Assembly: GCA_951640195.1 (NCBI GenBank) | Contig: OX621173.1 | Location: 537,780-601,779 of the forward strand | Reading direction: 5' to 3' | Length of the DNA: 64,000 bases | Source of the DNA: Porpolomopsis calyptriformis | Taxonomy: Eukaryota > Basidiomycota > Agaricomycetes > Agaricales > Hygrophoraceae | Shown: positions 45,931-56,233 of the stretch, one piece after another | Position numbering within the stretch: position 1 is the first letter of the stretch | How the letters are laid out: every line of letters starts with the position of its first letter | Notes under the pieces: model-generated | Told to the model about the DNA's origin: nothing | Seen by the model: only the letters and a program-made list of their open reading frames with translations | The model's database searches: none | Translations under genes and position numbers: made by a program

Positions 45931-48900
45931 TCAGTGCCTCTTAGCTGGCCATCTCGGCAGTTGAAGAGGGGTATCTACACCCATTAGGGTTAGATATTTA
46001 TCTAGAGCACTAAGCTCTTTACACGATGAGATGGGCTCCCAAGTCGTGTCTCCGAGGTTCCAACGAACCTCCAACTCGAGTTTTCGGTTGTCCCACCTAT
46101 GGCCGACTATTTCATCGACTAACCATTCGGTTTGAAGTGGTTCACCAAAGTCATAAGCATCTACTGACGCTCGGTTAGGGAATAACGCATCATTGTTTGG
46201 ATGGTGTGGACGCAGCAAATTTACATGAAAGCGCGGATGAATCCGTCACTTCGCGAGCTCGTCGGGGAGTTCCAACTCATAGTTGGATTCATTAGGAAAG
46301 GCCTGTACTACTTTGTACGGCCCAACGAACCTTGGCAGTAGTTTCCCTGCTCTACCTTGCAGTAGTTTAAGGTTCTTAGTTGATAGGTACACGAAGTCGT
46401 TTACTTTAATCGACGGTTCTTCCCTTCTACGCTGATTAGCATAGTGTCTTTGAAATATGCGATGCGCAATGATCGCATTGTGAGCAGCTGCCAGATTCTG
46501 CAGCACTTGTTGAGCAAATGCTTGGACACCTGGCGGTGTCTCAGCAGTATTTTCTACCTGCTTAATCATAGCGGGCATATATGCTCCGTTCAGCTCGAAC
46601 GGGGCGAAGCCTGTAGCTTCACTAATACTCGCGTTAATCGCGAATTCGGTCATCGGGATCTTTGCGATCCAGTCTCGTTGATCCGAGCTTACAGTTGCTC
46701 GGAGGATTTGACCTATTGAATGATTAGCTCATTCAGTTGCGCCATCCGTCTGAGGATGGAAAGATGTAGACATCAATAGTTTAGCTCCTAAGAGCCTGTG
46801 AAGTTCGCTCCACCATTTGGAGGTAAATTTCGAGTCTCTGTCTGAGACTATACTTTCGGGAAGGCTGTGAAGCCTTACTACTTCTTTTAAGTAGATCCAC
46901 GAAAGCTCTGATGCTTTCGTTTTAGTATTCACCGGAATTAGGTGGATCATTGATGTCATTCGACAAATGACTACCCAAAGGTAATTGTACCTGTCAATTT
47001 CGGGAAATGGACCAATAAAGTCTATTCCTATTGATTGCCACGGTTTCGTGGGTATGGGTAATGAATGCAACAGTCCTGTCAGGCGCTGCATATCGTCTTT
47101 CAATGTTTGACAAGTCTGACACGACTTGCAGAATTGTTTAACGTGGCTAAATATCTTAGGCCACCAGTACCATCGTCTTACGTAGTCGGCGGTACGTTGC
47201 AGACCAAAATGGCCCACAATTGAGTGTGCTTGATCAATTATCAGGCCGAAGATTGATTCTTGCCCCATCTTTGCAGATGGGATACATAGTACTTCCTCTC
47301 CCCCAAGTTCTTGGACCAAATCAGGCCTTCATGGACAGTGAACGCCTTATGGTGATCAGGGTTCTCGAGAACCTTGCTGAATAATGCATCGGATATGTAT
47401 CCTCCGCGAATCGCTACTGTCAGCAATTCATCATGCTCTATACGAGCGCACAAGTTCTCTCCCTGTTTATGGGATTGGAATATTGTTGGATCATCCGGGG
47501 ACAATCTCAATTTTTTCATCAGTTCCATTTCTGGAATCAGAACTAGCGCGAGCGCTGCCGCTTGCGCATCTCTATCTTCTTCTCTTTCGAGAAGACGATT
47601 ACTTCGGCATCGTTGAATGTCTTCGATGACCTGGATAGCCTTCATTTCGATAGCTCCAGTATTAATTTCATTTAGACAATCCCAAGGGAGATCATCCTTT
47701 TCTGGGTCTAGACGTATATCTACGTCTATGTATTCGCTCATAGGATGAGCGTCATACCATGTATCACTTTCATAATAACGTGATAATGCATCGGCAACTT
47801 TATTCAGTTGCCCTTTGACGTATGTTATGTCAAAGTCAAATCTTGACAGGTATTCCATCCAACGGGCTTGTCGGCTAGACAGGTGTCTTTGCGTCTTGAA
47901 AAACTCAAGAGCTTGATGGTCGGTCACAACGTGAACCCGATATCCTATCAATTTGTCCTCCCATTTAAGGAGGGCTTTGAGTATCGCGATCGTTTCATGC
48001 TCGAACGTTTGGTAATTCCGTTGAGCATCCGTGAACTTTCGCGACATAAATCCTGCTGGTCTGCAGGTTTGCCAGGTAGGACCTTGTCTGTACATTACGC
48101 CGACGCCATGTATTGAGGCATCGCAGATGACCCATATGGGTTCATCTTTCTTGTGACGTATCGGCACTAGTATAGGTGTCGAGTAGCATATCTGCTTTAT
48201 TGTTTCAAAGCATTTATCATGGATTGGTCTCCATGTGAATGGTTGCCCGTTTGCTGTCATGGCTGCTAACGGCCCTGTATAACTTGAGATATCTGGCAGG
48301 AAATGCGCCAGATATTGCATGAGTCCTATAAATTTCTGGACATCGTTGTAATTGCGCGGCTGTCGCCAATCGCGTATTCTCGCCATTTTGTCGGCATCTG
48401 CGTGTAGCCCTTTGTCGTCTATCTTATGACCTAGACAGTCAATCACATCGGCGTACAGTTCGCACTTCTCCTCTTGGAGGTAGAACTTGTATTCTCGTAG
48501 TTTACCAAACATGAGACCCAAGTGTTTTTCGTGCTCCGAGACGGAAGTACTATAGATGAATAGATTGTCGAGATAGGCATGCATGAATATGCCAATAAAG
48601 TCTCGAAAGATCATTGTCATTACCCGCTGAAATGTAGTGGGTGCGTTGCAGTCTCCTATCTGCATTGTATGGCTCACGTATGTGCCATATATTGTTGCAA
48701 ATGCGCTTTTATGCATGTCTTCAGGTACTGTCCGTACCTGCTCATGAGCATCTGATAGGTCAATTTTTGACCTTATTGTTCCGCCGGCCACATCATATCT
48801 GATCTGGTCTTGGTTAGGAAAGGGCGTAACGTCCTTCAAAGTATTGTCGTTGCGTTTACGACAATCAATTGGTGTCCGTAGAGTGCCATTCTTCTTTGGA

Positions 48901-49207
48901 ATGCACAGCATCGGAGCTGCTTGATCGGTTTGCACCAATTCCCACCATCCAGCGCGATCTTCGCCATAAGCTGAGGCTTTAGCGAGTCTGGACATCTCGG
49001 AAGGTAATAATTGTACTTCTTATCTTCGTCGATAAGAGGTATGTGGTGATTGACACCACGTACCGGAGGTAATTCCTCAGGTACTCCGTGCATGATATCT
49101 TGGCACGCTTCGATCCATTTGGCTCGAAGGCGAGGTCTGTCCTCGTTTGTTAGGGATGTTTCAGTCCTTTCGTTCGGTTGAACAATTTGAGCTACACTCA
49201 GTATCAT
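45931..49207 (-). pseudogene. Ty3-C pol (reverse transcriptase, RNase H, integrase, chromo-like tail)
   Basis: Reverse transcriptase begins near ELPPVRGVNHHIPL. A one-base shift near 48,997 moves into APMLCIPKKNGTLRTPIDCR, SKIDLSDAHEQVR and MHAYLDNLFIYS. RNase H: WVICDASIHGVGVMY. A second shift lies at a run of five G (47,300-47,304) before integrase HSIVGHFGLQRTADYV...CKSCQTC, IGIDFIGPFPE, SIVSDRDSKF and SFHPQTDGATE. There TGA at 46,729 replaces the Arg expected in TER-x-N; another TGA is at 46,246. It ends with a chromodomain-like WLVDEIVGHRW...LEVRWNLGDTTWEP. The polymerase box reads YLDN instead of YLDD, a change a CpG transition would give. The element cannot make active enzyme. Confidence 0.9.
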
Positions 49208-49372
49208 TTTTTCATTAGACCTGGTAGGGGTACTCTCTTTTATTTTCTTTGTGTTCGCGTCTGAACACCTTTTTCTTGAAAACTCCTCGACAAACTCTTT
49301 TGGTTTGTCTGTTTCTATGATGTCCTGTCTGGACGTCTTCCCTGCAGAACCTTTCAGTTCTGTGTCTGCTAG

Positions 49373-50526
49373 TCATTCAGCAGACCTTTGTTCAGTTCGT
49401 CGCAGCGATTGTCTGTGCACAATTTCATCATTTTCCTCCCCTTCAGTTAGAGCGGGAGCAGCTACCCTGCGGACCATTATTTGGTTCGCACTAGGCTCTA
49501 GCGTAATTTCGAATTCACGCATGAATCCGATGCCAATTATAGTGTCGAATCTGTCAATATTTACAATATCGAAATAGTATTTCTTAGCGATACTTTCGTA
49601 TTGCATGGGACAGTAAGTACCGTAGTTAATCCGCGATCTGCTACCGCGGCATCCTAGTTGGATTGGAACAGGGTCCTTCAACTGATATATCTTCAAATTT
49701 GTAACTCTCGCAAATTCTGGGCTAATGGCATCAGAAGTGCTGCCTGTATCAAACATTACAACGGCTACGAGGCCGTTTAATTCCATGCGAGCCACTAAAG
49801 GCCTTACTTTTGTCCTCAGTTTTGCTGGGTGGTCCTGCTGTCTGCTGGACTTACGAATCCATGGTTTGGGTTGAGTGTCCTCTTTGAACACTTGTTCGTC
49901 GTTTATAGACGCTATCAATTCATGAGTATGGTTACTCGTTTCTCGGATTGAACGTATCTGTTCATTGACGATGTTATTGTCGTCTTCCTCTTGTGAGTAC
50001 TCCTCATACTCATCATATTCTTGGAGGTGATACTCTTCACCTTGTGATGTATACTGCGATCCTTGTAAAGGATCGTCCTCTTCTTCCTCAACTACGATTC
50101 TGTAGTTGTGGTGAGGCTCGTCTGCCTCTTGGTCGTTCTTGTCGATAGTGTCTTCTGCTGCTGTTTTGAATGCATCCTCCCCTTCTTGGATTGCTGCCAT
50201 TCGGGGCTTCCTAAAATTGGGACATTTCGGATCGGTCGCATAATGGCCAAATTTGCCACATGCGTAGCATTTCACACCAGACGATCCCGTCTGGTTCCTA
50301 TTATTTGCCGGCGCCTGCGGCATCGGTTTACTTCCTGAACCGCTAGGTCTATTTGGCAGTAGTCTGTAAGGCTGACAGTTGTTAGTCAGTCTATACGGTC
50401 GGTATGGACCTCTTTTGTTAGCGTACTTATTGTACGCTGGCTTTGAGTATGATGGCGTCTCTTTATTCGTTGTCTGATTTGTTGGTGGCTGCATATTCGT
50501 GGTTGCTTTCGGCTGACTGGTCACTC
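49373..50526 (-). pseudogene. Ty3-C nucleocapsid-protease segment
   Basis: This frame is -1 to gag and overlaps its end at 50,521. It contains a zinc knuckle CYACGKFGHYATDPKC near 50,260, a long acidic linker (EEEEDDPLQG, YDEYEEYSQEEDD) and an aspartic protease with FDTGSTSDAISPEFA near 49,740 and the helper motif DTIIGIGFM near 49,535. It runs in frame through a TGA at 49,373 towards the reverse transcriptase segment, so the native product is one long pro-pol. No ATG is at the frame opening; frameshifting or reinitiation would be needed, and no canonical slippery heptamer is visible here. Confidence 0.85.
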
Positions 50527-52509
50527 CAGATGTCGCTCATCGTAGCGATGCTTTATTCGAATGCTCTCTTCGACATGTCGAGCAACTTTGAGGATCGTCT
50601 CAAGTGACGAGGTTTCGGCGGTAACGCCTTTCTGGACAACTGCGTTGGTTATCCTTGCAGGTAGACCCAATAGCAATTGGGTTTTAAATGTATATGAGTC
50701 AGGCTTGTGTATCATTCGACCTGCGTACCTCTCAAGGTCATAGAAGAATCCTGAGACACCACCTTCTGTGGTGTACTTTCTTGAATAGAATTTCGTCGTA
50801 GCATCCTGTATGGATGCCTCATGAATGAACCGGTTGTACAATCCGGTGATAACCTCTTTAAATGTCCATCGGCATTTCTGCCTAGACATGCTGTCAACAT
50901 TGTCGTTGAACCATTGTCTTGCTTTGTCTGCAAGATAAATAGCCGTTAAAGCGATACGCTCTGGCTCAGCATTAGGTCCAGCGTAGTTGGACAATTTCAA
51001 CCATCTCAAGAATGATTGAAGCCACCCATCGAATTTCTCAATGTCCTCCTCACCGCTATACTCTTTTGGAGTAGGCAGTTTAGGAGATGAGGTTCGGAGA
51101 CCGGATAGGTTTCCTTTCAGTGGTTTGCCCACTTGTTCATCTATTAATTTATGATATTTACGATGAATATCTCTAAGGTAATCAGAGCATCGATCTTTCC
51201 CCTCATATCTATGAGGTTTACAGCTACGACTTCTGTGTCGTTTTGTTGTTTTTGACATCTGTTTAGATGTTTTCCTACTACCATGTCCGGTAGCGTCGGA
51301 TGGTCGATTCCTCGACTGATCACTTCCAGTGTCTGTCGTTTCGCTACGATCGGACTCATCAGAAGAAGACGATCCTTGATCTGGGTCGTCTGAATCACCG
51401 TCATCTGACTGGTGATACCGCCTTCTATCTGAGGGCGGTCTGCGGTCTCGTTTGGACTGCTCATTTTGTCCTTCTGCCCATAAATCTATGGTTTCTCCAG
51501 AAGCATCGAAGGCGATGCCTTGATCGTCCAGGCCAGATCTTCCGGTTTCACGGATGTCGCCATTTCTCAACCTTTGGATGGCCACTCTATCCTTGAGTGT
51601 GAAAGTTACCGGTCTCAAGGCTGCTTCATTTTCTTGTTCGAACGATCTGTTCCAGTCGTTTCTTTTCTTACTTCCATGTCAATGTTTATCGACTCGATCA
51701 GCCGTGGCTCGCCGTCTCTGATAGATGGAACTCGCCTCGTCTTCTTGTCGAGGATGGCGAAGCTCAGCTTCCGCTTGTTGCAGAAGTTCGTCTTCCTTGT
51801 CCCTATCTAGACGAATGGTTGTATCCGTCTTATTTCGATGGGTGTTGTCACTATTCTTATGCACCATAACCTTGTTAAGGTCATTGGCTAGCCTCATGAA
51901 TTCATCATGACTAATTCCACCCATTCTTGTCTGAACGAGTGCATTGACCCTATCAACTACGTCAGAGAGCGTCTCGCTCGGTGCCTCGCGGTTCTGCGGG
52001 CGCTTTTCTTTTCGTCTCTTAGTATGTGTCACAGTCGACATCTGACTAGGTGTGGGCGACAGGTCTCGTCGCTCATATTGGTCATCTATTTCATCACGCT
52101 GTAATAGATTTAACATTTGATGAATGTATTCTCGTTCATTCAGGTTTCGTGACGAGGAAGGGACTCCTGTCCTTGTTTGACCCTCATTGAGGGTGTGTAT
52201 TAACGTATCGAGCGTTGGGTCGATTGTCATACTTACACGCCGACTTGTCGTCGGTGATGACTCCTCTCTTTCCATAAGTTGGGAACTGCCATCATCTAAG
52301 TTGGCACGATGTCTTCGTTCACTCTGGGGTGAATTTACGGCTGACGCTGGCTGTCTTTGAGTGTCGCTGAGGTCGTGACGTGGCACGCCAGAATCAGCGA
52401 CGGCGCTCGTCTGCGCCGTTCCCGGGTTGTCATCGTCAGGCGGTTTACCTTGCGAGTTGCGCGCCGTTGAGGCCCACGTGATTTGAGTCTTCGTGTGGGT
52501 CTTCGTCAT
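50521..52509 (-). pseudogene. Ty3-C gag
   Basis: The ATG at 52,509 opens MTKTHTKTQITWASTARNSQ. The N-terminal half is charged and low-complexity, with a helix around DEFMRLANDLNKVMVH. A TGA at 51,679 interrupts; the same frame then continues into RPVTFTLKDRVAIQRLRNGD and the retrotransposon gag core (DIEKFDGWLQSFLRWLKL, IALTAIYLADKARQWFNDN, LQDATTKFYSRKY-like motifs), ending HLE with TGA at 50,521-50,523. The zinc knuckle is in the next frame. The internal stop fits a CGA to TGA change. Confidence 0.85.
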
Positions 52510-52600
52510 TGATGGAGGCCGTGTCGTCGACAGGGAAGCTTTTTCAATCAAAGTTGATTTACACAGATATTCCACAATTTCTTGTGGATGTGCAAAAAAG

Positions 52601-52795
52601 TGTAAGGATTGGGGATAAGTTATCACACTTTGCTCAATACCAGGATATGCACAGAACCAATGTATTGGGGCAATCTGGTATAAGCGGGAGTGGGATGTAA
52701 ACTTATTGTTTACCTAAGCGTAACCGGTACTTAAGGTATCCGGTACAAATATGTACAAACACAGCACGGTGGCTGTATGTAACATATCTGTTACA
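52601..52795 (-). repeat. Ty3-C 5' LTR
   Basis: 195 bp, partner of 43,095-43,289, adjacent to the target duplication ATCCC at 52,796. No clear tRNA-type or self-complementary primer site follows it. Confidence 0.95.
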
Positions 52796-53881
52796 ATCCC
52801 GCTGTCCACACTCGCCTGCCGTGCCCTCTTCCGGACACGGGTGTCCATCTCCTCCTCGCTCTCACCCTCGTCTTCGCTCCAGTCCTCCTCACCCTCCGAA
52901 TCCACCACCGTCACCTCCCTCACGTTCCCCTTCATCTCCCCGGACCCTTGGACTCACCTTACCAGCCTCGGAACCAGCCTCGGAACCGCCTTCGGAGGCT
53001 GCTTCTGCCTCGGCTTCACCTCCACGCTCACCTTCCACTTTGACCCGCTGGACTTCGAACACGATGCGTGGTCCCGCGCACACGGACCACACACCCCACC
53101 TCCCAGATATTTGATGCACGGGACTAGCCACTTGGTGCAGCGGTCGCATGCCGGCTCATGACACTAAAAATGTATATTAGATCATACATGCTAATAAAAA
53201 TAAAACGACACTTACTTGCATGACGGATTTGACCCGTCCGCCCTTCTTCGATGATTCCTCCCCCGCCCCGACCTCATCCTCACTGTTCCCAACCCGCTCC
53301 GACATCTCCATCACTGTTCCCCCCCTCTCTGTCGTTATGACCGAAGGCTCCTCCGATGCCTTCGATCCGGCCCCCAACATCCTCTCCCGGCGGGCCCTCG
53401 CTCGTTCAACCCGCTCCCGCCTCTCATTCTCCTCCTCCTCGATCCTCCTCTCCTCCTCCATCTTTTCCACCATCCTCTCCGCTGCCTCCTCGATCTCCCG
53501 CCTCTCCTCCGCGATTGCCTCAGCCCGCACCTCTTCCTCTATCGCCCTTTCTTTCTCCTCCATCGCCTTCCTTTCTGCCTTCCACTGCTCCCCATGCTTC
53601 TCGTATGCCTTGCTTATCTCCTCTGCGAGATCTTCCACCACTCGGGGAATCTCTTCCCCACACTCTATCATCTCCGGGAGTCTCACTAAGAAGTTTGTCT
53701 GCACAGTCTGATTAGTCCAGCGTCAAGACATATCAAATAAAAGACTTACCGCGTGATCCGCGTTCTCCAGCACCCAGGTGTCATACCCAGAGCTCTCTGG
53801 CCCCCCAGGACGGAGGACCGACGCGTCTTGAAGCTCGATAATCAGACTCTTGAAGTCTGTCAGTTCGTTGTCATTGGACAT
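52796..53881 (-). pseudogene. Ty3-B antisense spliced gene, 5' part (coiled coil and Cys-rich domain)
   Basis: It runs opposite to gag-pol and starts only about 140 bp inside the 3' LTR. Exon 1, 53,750-53,881, is 44 codons (MSNDNELTDFKSLIIELQ). A 42-bp intron follows (53,708-53,749, gtaagt...cag). Exon 2, 53,216-53,707, is 164 codons and nearly all charged coiled coil (WKAERKAMEEKERAIEEEVR). After a 52-bp intron (53,164-53,215) exon 3 reads CHEPACDRCTKWLVPC...GVCGPCARDHASC, a C-x4-C-x2-C...C-x2-C-x6-C cluster likely to bind zinc. An acidic exon (VDSEGEEDWSEDEGESEEE) and a basic RVRKRARQ motif precede the Ty3-C insertion. The 3' part is at 42,837-43,094. Phases and splice signals fit perfectly in exons 1-3. 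Function unknown; a nuclear DNA-binding role is inference. Confidence 0.72.
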
Positions 53882-54018
53882 CGTCGAGGTAGTTGTTCAA
53901 GAGAAAAATGGTGACATGTCACATACAATCGCACATAAAAACAGTCAACAAAAAATCACATGACTCGATTCTATTCCCGCACCAACCGGGGACGGCTGGT
54001 ATCTAACTACCCCAGATA

Positions 54019-54561
54019 TGTAGGAGATCCACTCTCCCTACGAACAGAAAACCTCTCCATCACACACGAGCTCAACCTCACCAAATCCGTATACACATAT
54101 CCCAAAAGCCTGACCCCTCTGACCTTCCGATAAACGTTCCGATAACGTCCGCCTCTAACCGGAGAACTTCCAAAACCACGAACTCCTTCAGAAACACCTC
54201 AAACTGATCGGAAAGTCTCTTTTCTTTGTTTTCCTTATCTTATCTACCTTTTCCTATCTTCCTTTTGCCTATCTACCTAATTTCCACTCACATATTCTTA
54301 CAAAGGAAATATCCTTTGTACACATACCTACAAAGAAGTTCCTTTATTCACCTCCTCTATATATATCAAGTAGATAATCACTAAACAAGACAGACACATC
54401 TTCCCCAAAACATACCTTCCCTTCCTACCCAATATATCAAGCTTTCATAAGCTTGAAATCCCTGTCCATCATCATCTGATTACTGAATCAGTTCCTACGT
54501 GTTCCGATACCCCTTGGATGAATGAGAGGAATCTCCCCCAAGATCCCTCACGCCTTCTACA
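54019..54561 (+). repeat. Ty3-B 3' LTR
   Basis: 543 bp, 98.0% identical to the 5' LTR at 36,293-36,835. Followed by the target duplication CTGA. Confidence 0.95.
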
Positions 54562-54565
54562 CTGA

Positions 54566-54788
54566 GTGGTCGCAAATATTGATCAGGATTTAGCCAAGGT
54601 GCGTATGTCTTTGAATCACTGGTCAAAGAACTAAGATCTTCTGGTTGTTATGCGCACAGAATGCTCAATGCCAGTCATCCTGTCTCAAAATTCATCTCCC
54701 GAGAGAGAGAATCAGTGAAGCTCTTAACAATCACGAATCGCAATTGCAGGCATAACCTGATACCAATACAAGCGGTTGACGCAGAAGC
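54566..54788 (+). pseudogene. Second Plavaka gene, fragment between Ty3-B and Ty3-D
   Basis: Continuation of the plus-strand gene after Ty3-B. Using one CTGA copy, the frame from 36,292 continues with VVANIDQDLAK, then a possible intron (gtgcgtatg...cacag, to 54,659) and NAQCQSSCLKIHLPRERISEA. The stretch ends at the GAAGC target of Ty3-D, so the gene had at least one more exon beyond 61,788. Confidence 0.4.
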
Positions 54789-55147
54789 TGTTAGACGGCA
54801 GTCTAGGGTTGATCGCAAGGTTTTACTTCAGGCTCTGGGTGTAGGGTTTTAAAGGGTTGGAAGACTACTGATTGGGGTGTTAACGAAAGAAACAGACTTA
54901 TCCTAAGTCTATCTACTGCTAGCTTTATATACTAGCCAAGTATGAGTCATGCTGACTACGTGTGAGTCGTAATGACTATGGATGAGTCATGTAGATAAGG
55001 AGAGTGATGGTAGACTAAATATAGATATGGCTTGGTCACCTTCTATTACTAAGTGGAGCTTGGGTGGCTAAGCGGTTATTGATGTAAACTGTCTGATGTA
55101 AATAGGGATAGACGAGCAAAGGAAAAAGAAAAAATATATCTCTGACA
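54789..55147 (-). repeat. Ty3-D 3' LTR
   Basis: 359 bp, 99.2% identical to 61,429-61,787; three transitions, two at CpG. Confidence 0.95.
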
Positions 55148-55319
55148 TTCACCTCCACAAAAAGGAAATTCATCCCGAATTTTGAGAAGACCCTTCGAAG
55201 CGAAGGAAGGGTGTCAAGGAGAGGTGTAAAGGGATGGTAGAGGTGGGTAGAGGGGTGATGAGATGGGTGAGCGATGAAGAGGAGGGATGAGTGGATAGTT
55301 GTCGGATCAAAGACTATCC

Positions 55320-56119
55320 ACTAGGTATACTTTTCCTCAACTCTCCAGTAGATATCACCTTCTCTAACCACACATCCAGAAGGGAGGTGTAAGGAATACT
55401 GTTCATTAGGGAACAGCATCCAGTCCCTAGGTCGCGCCATCATAAACTGGGGGTTGAAGCAGGTGTCCATCTGGGTCAAACCAGTGGTAACGGCCGTCCA
55501 ACTCCCGGGCACGTCGCAACCAAGTTTCAGCCAGCTCCCTACACATCACAGCATTCTCCTCCAGGTCAAGGATCCTTTCGTACTTGGCATCCATCATCGA
55601 GCGGTACCCGTTCCGGGCAGTATAGAGTCGGTCGGCAACACGATGGATACAGTGCGAGATGGGGTCTTCGGGGATAGTGGGGGTGGTGACGTCGGATTCG
55701 TCCTGGTCCAGTATAACCATCAAAAGTTGGTGCCCAACTTGGTATGCCTCCAGCCAATCTTCGAGTTGATTCTTCTTGTCGTCAAAGTCACTGTCCTTGT
55801 CGAATGTGTACCAGTGACGGTCATAGTTAAGTTCGCATCGACGTGCTCCAGAGATAAAAGGGACATAGGTTTCGGGGCACCCAGATAGGTGCTTGACCTT
55901 GGCAAAGGGGAGCCCTCGGTAGTTACAATTTCCTCCCGGCTTGTCGATAGTATCACTACGTCGTTTCGGCTTCTTAAACCGTTGGGTAACCAAGACACTG
56001 TCAGACGAGGAAGAGGAGGAAGAAGAATCGGGGGGGAGGTTAGAGGTAGAAGCGGTGGGGTTCCCTTGGGGTGGACGCCTCCCAGTCAACTTGCGGGCAT
56101 AAAGAACTTGGCGGGGCAT
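55320..56119 (-). CDS. ORF of unknown function between pol and 3' LTR of Ty3-D
   Basis: The open frame 56,119-55,427 starts MPRQVLYARKLTGRRPPQGN and contains FKKPKRRSDTIDKPGGNCNY, VKHLSGCPETYVPFISGARR, WLEDWLEAYQVGHQLL-like and RDARELDGRYHWFDPDGHL blocks; a second frame (55,512-55,321) follows. It is on the element's coding strand, 3' of pol. Ty3-A has a counterpart at 27,748-28,269 (AMPAERSHQTARKSTGGRPPH...), starting with the same basic RK-TGGRPP type motif. A conserved position in both elements supports a real accessory gene. No known domain is seen. Confidence 0.5.
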
Positions 56120-56233
56120 TTCGTGCTTCTTTTGATGATTGTTGGGAAGGGGAAGTCCTTATAGTCGTCGGAGATTGAAAAGGAGAAAAAGAGATTTAAC
56201 AATCGTGATGTCGGTAGTATTCATGAAAGAGAG

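Larger units (their letters stand above)
43095..52795 (-). mobile_element. Ty3-C: Ty3/gypsy retrotransposon nested in Ty3-B, with accessory ORF
   Basis: 9,701 bp, minus-strand, two 195-bp LTRs (TGTAACAG...CCTTACA in element sense), target duplication ATCCC (43,090-43,094 and 52,796-52,800). Layout is gag, knuckle plus protease, reverse transcriptase-RNase H, integrase with a chromo-like tail, then a 2.3-kb accessory frame before the 3' LTR. LTRs differ at 4 of 195 positions, all transitions, three at CpG. It carries at least six internal TGA codons and two frameshifts, so it is inactive. As the innermost element it is the youngest layer of this branch. Confidence 0.95.
36293..54561 (+). mobile_element. 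Ty3-B: Ty3/gypsy retrotransposon with antisense gene, split by Ty3-C
   Basis: Plus-strand element with two 543-bp LTRs (TGTAGGAG...TTCTACA) and target duplication CTGA (36,289-36,292 and 54,562-54,565). Without the nested Ty3-C it is about 8.6 kb. Layout is 5' LTR, TGG-type primer site, gag-protease, pol in the -1 frame, antisense spliced gene, 3' LTR. Eleven internal TGA codons, no TAA or TAG, disable gag and pol. LTRs differ at 11 of 543 positions, all transitions, nine at CpG. Confidence 0.95.

Noticed and set aside
52601..52626. Extended gag start inside the Ty3-C LTR at 52,626.
   Set aside because: That codon is not ATG; the first ATG in frame is at 52,509, inside the element.
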